From an uncultured Oscillospiraceae bacterium (GTDB lineage Bacteria; Bacillota; Clostridia; Oscillospirales; Acutalibacteraceae), in contig UQKB01000018.1 in assembly GCA_900541565.1 (NCBI GenBank), forward strand, positions 1 to 35,110: a stretch of 35,110 nucleotides of DNA. The letters run 5' to 3'. This document shows positions 1-6,730 of the stretch, piece after piece; position 1 is the stretch's first letter, and each line of letters starts with the position of its first letter. The position numbers and the translations under genes were made by a program. Below the pieces are notes generated by a model. The model saw nothing but the letters and a program-made list of their open reading frames with translations, was not told the origin of the DNA and made no database searches.

Positions 1-461
1 TAGACCCATTGGACCCGGGCGACGACGTAGTGGGCACGGCAATTAACAAATGGGAAGGATTGCCGGCCAGAGAAAGCAACGACTGCTTTAACGTAACAGC
101 AGACGGAAGCGGTACATGGACCATGTATGACCCAAACGAAGAGACGGGCGCCCGGACGATTTATTTTGATAACTCTGTTACCCAATGGGAGCAGGTGTAT
201 ATTTACGGTTGGTCGTTTGGACTGTACCAGGAATTTGTACCGATGGAACAGGTGACAGACACGGTGTACAAATACACATTTACAGAGGGCACAAGCGACG
301 GCGCACAGGGCTTTCTGTTTGTAGCAGGCGACACCTGGACGACCAACGACAAGCAGACGGGCGACGTAGCCACAGAGGCCGGAAAGAACTACTACACGGG
401 GCTGCAGCAGGGCGGCGACGGCAAGTGGAGCGGCACGTGGGACGTTTATACAGAGGCGTAA
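1..461 (+). CDS. 3' end of a secreted protein with a CBM26-like starch-binding C-terminus (partial)
   Basis: The reading frame is open to the left edge of the window (first full codon at 3), so this is the C-terminal part of a longer gene and the TTG at 9 is not a real start. About 152 residues are visible, ending at TAA 459-461. The segment YFDNSVTQWEQVYIYGW, followed by an aromatic-rich beta-strand pattern (VYKYTF, GFLFVAGDTW) and a QTGD motif, resembles starch-binding modules of the CBM26 type, which bind alpha-glucan through tryptophan and tyrosine side chains. The composition (many Gly, Asp, Thr, Trp; few Lys) fits an extracellular protein. The catalytic part, if any, lies outside the window, so the enzyme class is unknown. 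A strong hairpin follows the stop. The CBM assignment is by motif pattern only and is moderate; that the frame codes is near certain. Confidence 0.75.
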   Translation, partial: DPLDPGDDVVGTAINKWEGLPARESNDCFNVTADGSGTWTMYDPNEETGARTIYFDNSVTQWEQVYIYGWSFGLYQEFVPMEQVTDTVYKYTFTEGTSDGAQGFLFVAGDTWTTNDKQTGDVATEAGKNYYTGLQQGGDGKWSGTWDVYTEA

Positions 462-479
462 GCGCCTAAGACTCCAACG

Positions 480-520
480 CTCTGTCAACCGCCCGCTCCG
501 GGCGGTTGACAGAGGGATTT
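480..520 (+). terminator. Hairpin terminator after the starch-binding-like gene
   Basis: A perfect 16-bp stem (480-495 with 499-514) and a 3-nt loop begin 19 nt after the stop codon. The stem is GC-rich. The downstream tract (GGATTTAT) has few T residues, so termination efficiency is uncertain, but position and stem strength fit a terminator. Confidence 0.7.
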
Positions 521-612
521 ATATGGAAGAGACATCTGAAAATATAGAAAATAAGATAGAAAACAAACATACAAGCTCCCTCCAAATCTTTGCGGGTTTA
601 TGCCATTGTTTC

Positions 613-657
613 AACACTGCCGGCGCCTCATGGATGAGGTACCGGCAGTGTTTTTTA
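613..657 (+). terminator. Second intrinsic-type terminator in the gene-poor stretch
   Basis: The stem AACACTGCCGG (613-623) pairs with CCGGCAGTGTT (642-652). An inner stem CCTCAT/ATGAGG (626-631, 634-639) lies within it, and a run of six T residues (651-656) follows. This is a textbook intrinsic terminator about 150 nt past the stop at 461, with no recognisable gene directly before it. Confidence 0.75.
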
Positions 658-718
658 AAAGCCTTTAGGCAGATGCGGAGAGCGCAAAGCAGACGGCTAC
701 CCGCTATGCTGAAATGGT

Positions 719-760
719 AAAAAGACAGTAGACACAAGAACCCATGTCTACTGTCTTTTT
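719..760. terminator. Bidirectional hairpin with A/T-flanked 16-bp stem
   Basis: AAAAAGACAGTAGACA (719-734) is the exact reverse complement of 745-760, with a 10-nt loop. The A run on one side and T run on the other make it able to terminate transcription in either direction. No gene on the minus strand clearly needs it, so it may isolate the spoIIE region from the upstream gene. Confidence 0.7.
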
Positions 761-779
761 ATTTGAGGGGGGATATCCA

Positions 780-938
780 GTGGGAAAAACAAATTGCTAT
801 GATGCAAAGGACGAAAAGCTACGCGTTGTAAAAGAGGCACTGGCAGAAAGAAGCAGCAGCTGCTATACGCCATATTTAGAAAGATGGATTTGTATAAAGT
901 TTGTATTTTGTGAAAAACAAAAATTTTTACCGTTTTAA
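780..938 (+). CDS. Possible small ORF of unknown function (52 residues)
   Basis: A GTG at 780 is preceded by a good ribosome binding site (GAGGGGGG, 764-771, 8 nt spacing) and opens a 52-codon frame ending at TAA 936-938. The product is lysine- and cysteine-containing with a hydrophobic aromatic C-terminus and matches no family I recognise. Against it: the ribosome binding site starts only a few bases after a strong terminator (719-760), I see no convincing promoter between them, and the base composition is AT-rich compared with the neighbouring genes. It may be a chance frame or the decayed remains of a gene. Confidence 0.25.
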   Translation: MGKTNCYDAKDEKLRVVKEALAERSSSCYTPYLERWICIKFVFCEKQKFLPF

Positions 939-1034
939 AAAAACGGAAAGCGGGTTACACAAAAGGAGGTTTTCTGCCAAATTGAAAGCCGCGGTATGCC
1001 CTTTTTCCAAAAAGTTGTAAAATAGGAAACGGCG
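939..1034. other. Non-coding stretch before the spoIIE promoter, with an unused ribosome binding site
   Basis: This stretch contains a 7-bp hairpin (CCGTTTT 930-936 with AAAACGG 940-946) and a perfect ribosome-binding-like word AAAAGGAGG (961-969). The only frame it could serve is a 12-codon one from TTG 982 to TAA 1020, at a poor spacing of 12 nt. No protein gene is supportable here. Together with 462-938 it completes a roughly 630-bp stretch without a confident gene. Confidence 0.4.
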
Positions 1035-1069
1035 TTGCGACAAAATCTTTTTGAGGCTTGTCCTATAAT
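1035..1069 (+). promoter_or_regulatory. Candidate Spo0A-activated promoter of spoIIE (0A box plus -10)
   Basis: A perfect -10 (TATAAT, 1064-1069) lies 32 bp before the spoIIE ATG. No -35 is present at the normal 17-bp distance; the best -35-like word, TTGCGA (1035-1040), is 23 bp away. The same place carries TTGCGACAAAA (1035-1045), whose complement TTTTGTCGCAA matches the Spo0A-box core TGTCGAA at six of seven positions. In Bacillus subtilis the spoIIE and spoIIG promoters also have over-long spacers and overlapping 0A boxes. Assignment here is by analogy. Confidence 0.6.
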
Positions 1070-1101
1070 CATTTATACTACATAAACAGAAGGTGAAGCG
1101 T

Positions 1102-3429
1102 ATGAAGTCGGGTCGTACCGCTGCTGCAAAGGGATTTTTTGTCGACACCATGTCGTCAAAAACCGTACGCGGCTTTGCCATGCAGGCCGTCTATTTTTTT
1201 GCCGGAATATTGGTTTCCGGCGGTGCGGTGTTTGGAAGTTATGCGCCGTTTGGCGCATCTATGACGGCGGCAGTACCGTTTAAAAATCTGCTTTCATCCA
1301 TTGCAGGTGTGTCGCTGGGATATATTCTGTTTACGCCGGGCGGCAGTTTCCGGTATGTTGCCACTGTGCTGGCTATTGGCGCCATACGCTGGACGCTCAG
1401 CGACTTGAAAAAAATTAACGCAAGCCGCTTTTTTGCCCCGGTGGTCGCGTTTATCCCCATGCTGGCAACAGGGCTTGTCCTTGCAGCAGTTGGGGACTTT
1501 GCCGGAAGCCTTGTTGCCATGTGTGTAATTGAAGCGCTGCTGGCTGCGGTGGGCGGATATTTTTTCAGCAGAAGTATTGCGTTGTCCACCGGTACGCGTG
1601 GGATCACAACCTTTAACCAGCAGGAGATTGCATGCATTGTTATGACGGCGTGCATTTTGTTGCTTGCCTTTTCGGGGATATCGGTAGCGGGCATATCGTT
1701 GGGACGGGTGCTGGCTGTGCTTGCAATTTTGTTTTGCGCACGTTATGGCGCGGTGGCCGGCGGCTGTATATCCGGCGTTGCAACGGGCGTTATTTTCAGT
1801 ATGGCAGACAGTTCGCTGAGCTTTGTTGCAGGCTCTTATGCTTTTGGCGGTTTAATGGCCGGATTATTTGCGCCTACGGGAAAGATCGGGACGATCCTTG
1901 CCTTTTTGGCGTGCAATACGGTTATGGCCTTTCAGTCTGAAAGCACCAGCTTGATTTTAACGTCTGTTTATGAAACGCTGATTGCGTCGTTTGTATTTTT
2001 TGTGCTTCCAAAGGACCTGGGCAACCAGCTTTCGTCCGTGTTTTCGCCGCCTGTTGATAAGGCACGCGCGGAAGGGCTGCGCAGAAACGTGATTATGCGG
2101 CTGGATTTTGCGGCAAAAGCGTTAAGCGACGTTTCTGCTGCGGTGGACAACGTGGCAAAAAAAATGAAGGAAATTTTTTCAAGCGATGTTTCCTCCATTT
2201 ATGCAAAGGCAACGGAAGAAACCTGCTCCCACTGCGGGCTGCGCGTGTATTGCTGGGAAAAGCAAAGGGAAGCAAGCTTAAATGATTTTAACAATCTGAC
2301 AGAGCTGCTGCGAAAAAAGGGAAGGATTGAAGAAAAGGATTTTTCTGCGCGTTTTGCAAAAAAATGCTGCAAAGCAAAGGAAATGGCGGCGGCGATCAAC
2401 AAAAATTACGATGCATATACGGCTTGCCTGTCGGCGGAACGCAGAGTGGGGGAGATTCGCTCTGTGGTAGCGGGGCAATTTTCCGGATTGAGCGAAATAT
2501 TGGAAGAAATGGCGGAGGAATTTGAAAACTATGAACGGTTTGATATGGCGGCGGCGGAGCGCGTAAGCACGGCGGTGAAGCTGTTTGGAATTACACCGAT
2601 CGATGTAAGCTGCCGGATCGACCGGTTTGGCAGAATGACGGTTGAAATAGAGACAGTGGACACAAACCGCAACCATGTTAAAAAGCCGCAGTTGCTCAAA
2701 GAAATTTCAAAGGCTTGCGGCCGCAGGCTGGACACACCGTGTTTAAGCCTTGCGCCAAACCGGTGCAGAATGCAGATGAGCGAGCGGCCCTGCTTTGACA
2801 CCCAGATTGGGAGCGCGCAGCACATAAGCGGAAACGGCCAGCTGTGCGGCGACAGCTATAATTACTTTAACGACGGTATGGGCAGGCTGATTGCCGTGAT
2901 CAGCGACGGAATGGGAACCGGCGGAAGAGCGGCGGTGGACGGAAGCATGGCCGAAAGTATTATGACAAAGCTTACAAAGGCGGGGCTTGGTTTTGACTGC
3001 GCGTTGCGGGTGGTCAATTCCGCGTTGATGGTAAAATCGGGGGATGAATCGCTTGCCACGCTGGACGTTGTGTGTATTGACTTGTTTACCGGGCATGCAG
3101 AGATTATGAAAGCCGGCGCGCCGCTGTCCATTATAAAAAAGAACGGAAAAACATACCGCTGCAATGGCGCGTCGCTTCCGGCAGGGATTTTGACCGACAT
3201 ACGGTTTTCGCACGACAGCGCAAAGCTGGGGTTAAACGACTGGCTGTGCATGGTATCTGACGGGGCGATCGCAACCGGGGATATGTGGTTGGAAAGCCTG
3301 ATACAAGACTGGAAGGATGGCAGTGCGCAGGAGCTTGCCAAGGCAATTGTAACAGAGGCAAGAAACCGGCGCACAGACGGCTATGACGACGATATTACGG
3401 CGGTTGCGATTCGTTTAATGCGCAATTAA
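1102..3429 (+). CDS. spoIIE: Stage II sporulation protein E (SpoIIE), PP2C-type serine phosphatase
   Basis: SpoIIE dephosphorylates the anti-anti-sigma factor SpoIIAA in the forespore, releasing sigma-F, and interacts with FtsZ at the polar septum. The 775-residue product has the family layout: an N-terminal region of about 10 membrane segments (roughly residues 20-310), a cytoplasmic linker with a cysteine cluster (CSHCGLRVYC), and a C-terminal PP2C domain. Metal-binding motifs are visible: ISDGMGTG, VSDGAIATGD and DGYDDDITAV near the C-terminus. I chose ATG 1102 because AGAAGGTG (1088-1095) sits 6 nt upstream; the GTG at 1093 would lie inside that ribosome binding site. It is monocistronic, convergent with a DAG-kinase-like gene and separated from it by a shared hairpin. 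The tilS-hpt-ftsH genes often found downstream of spoIIE are absent. A candidate Spo0A-type promoter lies just upstream. Confidence 0.97.
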   Translation: MKSGRTAAAKGFFVDTMSSKTVRGFAMQAVYFFAGILVSGGAVFGSYAPFGASMTAAVPFKNLLSSIAGVSLGYILFTPGGSFRYVATVLAIGAIRWTLSDLKKINASRFFAPVVAFIPMLATGLVLAAVGDFAGSLVAMCVIEALLAAVGGYFFSRSIALSTGTRGITTFNQQEIACIVMTACILLLAFSGISVAGISLGRVLAVLAILFCARYGAVAGGCISGVATGVIFSMADSSLSFVAGSYAFGGLMAGLFAPTGKIGTILAFLACNTVMAFQSESTSLILTSVYETLIASFVFFVLPKDLGNQLSSVFSPPVDKARAEGLRRNVIMRLDFAAKALSDVSAAVDNVAKKMKEIFSSDVSSIYAKATEETCSHCGLRVYCWEKQREASLNDFNNLTELLRKKGRIEEKDFSARFAKKCCKAKEMAAAINKNYDAYTACLSAERRVGEIRSVVAGQFSGLSEILEEMAEEFENYERFDMAAAERVSTAVKLFGITPIDVSCRIDRFGRMTVEIETVDTNRNHVKKPQLLKEISKACGRRLDTPCLSLAPNRCRMQMSERPCFDTQIGSAQHISGNGQLCGDSYNYFNDGMGRLIAVISDGMGTGGRAAVDGSMAESIMTKLTKAGLGFDCALRVVNSALMVKSGDESLATLDVVCIDLFTGHAEIMKAGAPLSIIKKNGKTYRCNGASLPAGILTDIRFSHDSAKLGLNDWLCMVSDGAIATGDMWLESLIQDWKDGSAQELAKAIVTEARNRRTDGYDDDITAVAIRLMRN

Positions 3430-3457
3430 AAAAGAGGTGCATACCTGCACCTCTTTT
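3428..3457. terminator. Shared bidirectional terminator between spoIIE and the lipid kinase
   Basis: AAAAGAGGTGC (3430-3440) pairs with GCACCTCTTTT (3447-3457) around a 6-nt loop. The A and T flanks let it work on both strands. It overlaps the last bases of both convergent genes' stop regions. Confidence 0.85.
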
Positions 3458-4370
3458 AATCAAACAGACTAGGCTGGTCCCTGGTAATAATCGTAAACGC
3501 CTTGTTCAGGTTTTGAATGGTCACCGTTTTATGAAGGCCTCCGTTTTCTCCATCCAGTGTCCAACCGACCGGTTCGTCACTTTCAAAAGTAACCGATGCG
3601 GATTTGAATATTGTACAATACGGAGAAGAAGGGTTGCGCCGCATAAAGTCAGAAATAATATTTTGCAGTTCTATAGCGTTGTTGGGGTTTTTAACCAAAA
3701 TAACTTCAAACAGACCGTCGTTGAGCTTTGCGTCAAGCTGCCCCTTACTTTTAAAACCGCCGACCGAACGCGTGTTGGAGACCATGCCTAAAATAAAATC
3801 GCCTTCTATCTGCATTTGTCCGGAGTTAACGCGCAAATGCGTGCTGCGTATTCCAGGCAGGCGCTTAATGCCTTCCAGCAAATAGGCCGCGTGCCCAAAA
3901 ATATTTTTAAATTTTTGCGGTGTGTCATAAGAGACCTGCGTAAATGCGCCAAAGGCCGCAATATAGACAAAATAATTGTCGTTAAAGCGCCCGGCGTCGC
4001 ATAAAAACGGATGCCCCTCCAGAATATTCATTGCCGCCTTGGACATGTTTTTTGGAATATGAAGCGTCGCGGCATAATCGTTTGTACAGCCGGCAGGGAT
4101 ATAGCCAAGCGGTGTCCTCTGCGCAGGGGGAAGGGAAAGCAGGCCCTTTACGCTTTCGTTGAGTGTACCGTCGCCGCCACAAACCACAAGCGTATCATAT
4201 GCAGGGGCCTTTTCCCGGACGGTTTCCAGCGCGTCCAGCGGCTTTTGCGTTGGCCGAACGGTTACATCGTAGCCGCCCTTTACGAAGGCGTCGATAATAG
4301 AGGATAAATGGTTTTTGATCTGTGCTTTTCCGGAAAACGGATTGTAAATAAACAGCATCTTTTGGTTCAT
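3456..4370 (-). CDS. Diacylglycerol-kinase-family lipid kinase (YegS/BmrU type)
   Basis: The protein (304 residues) belongs to the family that phosphorylates diacylglycerol or related lipids with ATP at the inner face of the membrane. The N-terminal MLFIYNPFSGKAQ is the typical first strand with the nucleotide-loop NP-SG signature. VVCGGDGTLNESVKGL near residue 65 is the GGDGT motif that binds ATP. IPAGCTNDYA follows, where many members have GTxNDFA. A beta-sandwich C-terminal domain follows (TRSVGGF, LNDGLFEVILVKN, SDEPVGWTLDGE). The start ATG has AAAGAGG a few bases upstream. It is the last gene of an operon (flippase, glycosyltransferase, kinase), 27 nt after the glycosyltransferase. Recycling of diacylglycerol released during glycolipid or teichoic acid synthesis is a reasonable inference. 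A sphingosine or undecaprenol substrate is not excluded. Confidence 0.9.
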   Translation of the reverse strand: MNQKMLFIYNPFSGKAQIKNHLSSIIDAFVKGGYDVTVRPTQKPLDALETVREKAPAYDTLVVCGGDGTLNESVKGLLSLPPAQRTPLGYIPAGCTNDYAATLHIPKNMSKAAMNILEGHPFLCDAGRFNDNYFVYIAAFGAFTQVSYDTPQKFKNIFGHAAYLLEGIKRLPGIRSTHLRVNSGQMQIEGDFILGMVSNTRSVGGFKSKGQLDAKLNDGLFEVILVKNPNNAIELQNIISDFMRRNPSSPYCTIFKSASVTFESDEPVGWTLDGENGGLHKTVTIQNLNKAFTIITRDQPSLFD

Positions 4371-4397
4371 AGCAAAACCTCTTTAAATAAAAGAGTT

Positions 4398-5387
4398 TTA
4401 TTTTCTGGCGTCGGGTGCACGCATTTTATGCGGAAGCTGTGGTAAAACCTCTTTGCATGGGGTATATTTGCCAGAAATGAAGTGTGCGACAGATTTGGTC
4501 GCGCAGGCAATGTTGGTAAAAAGGCCGTTGAAGTTTTTTAGGTCGATATGCGTTTTTAAAATATTGGCGCTGTTTGCAAAAAACATGGCAAACGCAAGCC
4601 GCCAGTGACTGACCCTATATTCTTTATAATTGCCGTTTTTTTCAAAAAAGTTCCGTAAAACGCCCAACGATAAAATATAATCGTTAAGTTTTTCAAAATT
4701 CAGTACGGAAACGATGCTGTTCTGCCTTTTCGTATAATAGTATAGGCAATGGTCTATAACAACCACCTTGTTTGCATAATATAAAAGCCGCGCTGTGGTG
4801 GCGATATCTTCAAAATACATTTCAGGAAAGAGAATTTCGCCTTCCTGTCCCTTAAAAAACAATGACCTGTGCCAGAGCTTATTCCACAGGTAGGAACGGC
4901 TGCGAAAGTCTGCGATCGTGAGCTTGACAATCTTTTTGGTAGTATGTACACCCTCCATGGGTTTTCTTAACATAATCGTATGATGCGTACCGCGCTGCTG
5001 GTTATACAACGCATAATTACAGCAGGAAACGTCTGCATTATGCTCTTTTGCAGCGTAATACAGCCTTTTAAGATAATTGGGGTCGATATAGTCGTCGCTA
5101 TCTACAAAAGCTATGTACTCGCCGCGCGCTTGCTTTATGCCGGTGTTGCGCGCATGGGAAACTCCCTTTGTTTTATTTTTTACAAGATGAAACTTGTAAA
5201 ACGAAGAGGCAAAATCCTGCGCAATCAACAGGCTTTTGTCGGTTGACCCGTCGTCGATCATGATAACCTCGAAATCACGGAAGGTTTGACAAGCAATAGA
5301 AGCAAGACACCGGTACAAATAATTATCCACATTATAGATGGGTACAATCACGCTGATCTGCGGTTTATCGTTCACTGTATACAGCAT
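4398..5387 (-). CDS. Family-2 glycosyltransferase (GT-A fold)
   Basis: This 329-residue protein begins with the GT2 fold signature ISVIVPIYNVDNYLYRCLASI, then VIMIDDGSTD (nucleotide-sugar binding) and YIAFVDSDDYIDPNYL, which carries the metal-binding DxD. The C-terminal half contains a WNKLWHRSLF-type segment and a mostly basic, aromatic region typical of polysaccharide glycosyltransferases. It would transfer a sugar from a nucleotide donor to a lipid or polymer acceptor on the cytoplasmic side. The start is ambiguous: the ribosome binding site AAAAAGGA directly abuts the ATG at 5385-5387, so the GTG at 5373-5375 (12 nt spacing) could also serve. It sits between a flippase-like gene and a lipid kinase in one operon, suggesting a lipid-linked acceptor. 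Donor and acceptor cannot be told from sequence. Confidence 0.92.
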   Translation of the reverse strand: MLYTVNDKPQISVIVPIYNVDNYLYRCLASIACQTFRDFEVIMIDDGSTDKSLLIAQDFASSFYKFHLVKNKTKGVSHARNTGIKQARGEYIAFVDSDDYIDPNYLKRLYYAAKEHNADVSCCNYALYNQQRGTHHTIMLRKPMEGVHTTKKIVKLTIADFRSRSYLWNKLWHRSLFFKGQEGEILFPEMYFEDIATTARLLYYANKVVVIDHCLYYYTKRQNSIVSVLNFEKLNDYILSLGVLRNFFEKNGNYKEYRVSHWRLAFAMFFANSANILKTHIDLKNFNGLFTNIACATKSVAHFISGKYTPCKEVLPQLPHKMRAPDARK

Positions 5388-5446
5388 TCCTTTTTCTGTT
5401 TATTCTAAGACCTTTAAGACGGCAGATAAGAAAGAAGGGCTAAGGC

Positions 5447-6559
5447 TTAAGAGTCTTGTTCTTTGCGGTTTAAGGTTTCATCCTGCTCCTGTATCATGCG
5501 CTCTTCCAGGTCTTTTTCGTGTTCTTTTTTGTCCTTTGTAAAGTAGGAAAACGGAAGAGACAGTAAAATCGTACCGTAATAGGTGATGATCCGCCAGACA
5601 AGAATGGCAGATTTAATGGTTTCCGCTGTAAAAAACACACCAAAGAAAGCAGAAAATCCCAATTCTGCCGCACCGGATGCACCGGGCAGCGGCATAAGGC
5701 TGGAGGCAACGTTGACAAATGCCTGGCAGCAAATCATATCGACAGGTGAAGCTTCGCTTAAACCAAACGCACGATAAATAAAATATGGAACAGACAAAAT
5801 TGCCGTAAGCTGCAGGATAACCAGAAGAAAAGAAGAAACCATCAGGCGGGATTCTTTCAATAATTCCTTATTGCTTTGATGGAACATGTTAATCTGGCGC
5901 TCCAGAGAGGCAATTTTCTGGTCTGCTTTTTTATATTTAAATTTTTTAAACAGCTTGGCAAGAAAATTGACAAATTTCGTCGATAAATAACGGTTAAAAC
6001 AAATGACGATCAAAGCGAAGGTTACAATCAGCTGGGAAGCAAAGCCGATTAAAACAAAAATCCACATACCCGGCGTGTCCAGATTTTCGATAAAAAAATC
6101 AAACCGTAAGGCAATGGCCAGGATGCTATACGCAGTGGACGTCAATTGGTAAACAATAAATTTTTGCATCATGGTGGAGGTGCCATAGCCGGCGTTGATT
6201 CCCATTTTGGTCATTAAATAAACCTGCATGGGCTGCCCGCCGGTGGAAGAGGGGGTAATCGCGCTGAAAAACTGCCCGACAAGGCAGACCTTTACGGCAT
6301 CCCAGAGAGAAAAATGTTTATAACGCAAATGGACAAAGTTATAGGTAACAAACGTGTCCATCAATAAATTAAAAAGCTGCGCGAAAACAGCCATGGAAAT
6401 CCAGAACAAACTAATGGTCTGTGAAGAACGCAGTAAATCCATAAGCCCGTTTTCTGACAGAAAAAAATAAGCGACAAGGCAGATGGAAAACACAATAACG
6501 AATATATTGATAATAAGCCTGCCGCTTATTTTGCGGCGCTTCTTTACGCTACTGGACAA
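5447..6559 (-). CDS. Flippase-like integral membrane protein (YbhN / lysyl-PG synthase TM-domain family)
   Basis: The 370-residue protein has about eight hydrophobic segments and the family hallmarks AVKVCLVGQFFSAITPSSTGG near residue 90 and a second conserved ASSLMPLPGASGAAELGF near residue 280. These mark the UPF0104/YbhN family, related to the membrane half of MprF, which moves lipids between leaflets. There is no soluble transferase domain, so it is not a full lysyl-PG synthase. The C-terminus is a charged, acidic and basic tail. Translation starts at TTG 6557-6559, supported by GGGAGG 7 nt upstream. It leads a three-gene operon with a glycosyltransferase and a lipid kinase, with a good promoter just upstream. 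Translocation of a glycolipid made by its neighbours is the simplest inference. Confidence 0.88.
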   Translation of the reverse strand: MSSSVKKRRKISGRLIINIFVIVFSICLVAYFFLSENGLMDLLRSSQTISLFWISMAVFAQLFNLLMDTFVTYNFVHLRYKHFSLWDAVKVCLVGQFFSAITPSSTGGQPMQVYLMTKMGINAGYGTSTMMQKFIVYQLTSTAYSILAIALRFDFFIENLDTPGMWIFVLIGFASQLIVTFALIVICFNRYLSTKFVNFLAKLFKKFKYKKADQKIASLERQINMFHQSNKELLKESRLMVSSFLLVILQLTAILSVPYFIYRAFGLSEASPVDMICCQAFVNVASSLMPLPGASGAAELGFSAFFGVFFTAETIKSAILVWRIITYYGTILLSLPFSYFTKDKKEHEKDLEERMIQEQDETLNRKEQDS

Positions 6560-6637
6560 AACAAAGCCTCCCTGCAGACTGCCGCCTGCGCAGAATAGTA
6601 ATATGGGCCATTCTATGTTTTACACACAGATAACATA

Positions 6638-6665
6638 ATTATAGCATCTGTTTTGAAAAAAGCAA
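6638..6665 (-). promoter_or_regulatory. Promoter of the flippase-glycosyltransferase-lipid kinase operon
   Basis: On the minus strand, TTGCTT (6660-6665), a 16-bp spacer and TATAAT (6638-6643) form a sigma-A-type promoter. TGC directly before the -10 makes it an extended -10. It lies about 80 bp upstream of the TTG start. Confidence 0.75.
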
Positions 6666-6730
6666 GAAATATGACATCAATACAATGTTTTATAACAGAA
6701 ATATATCCGGCGCAGTCAACAAGTATGCGC

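Noticed and set aside
523..720. A 65-codon plus-strand frame in the gene-poor stretch
   Set aside because: It runs through a strong terminator hairpin with its T run, has no good promoter, and the product resembles nothing; a chance frame is likelier.
744..938. Resemblance of the small ORF to IreB-type proteins (KLRVVKEALAER segment)
   Set aside because: The conserved NPINQ and SGDP motifs of IreB are absent in all frames, so the likeness is superficial.
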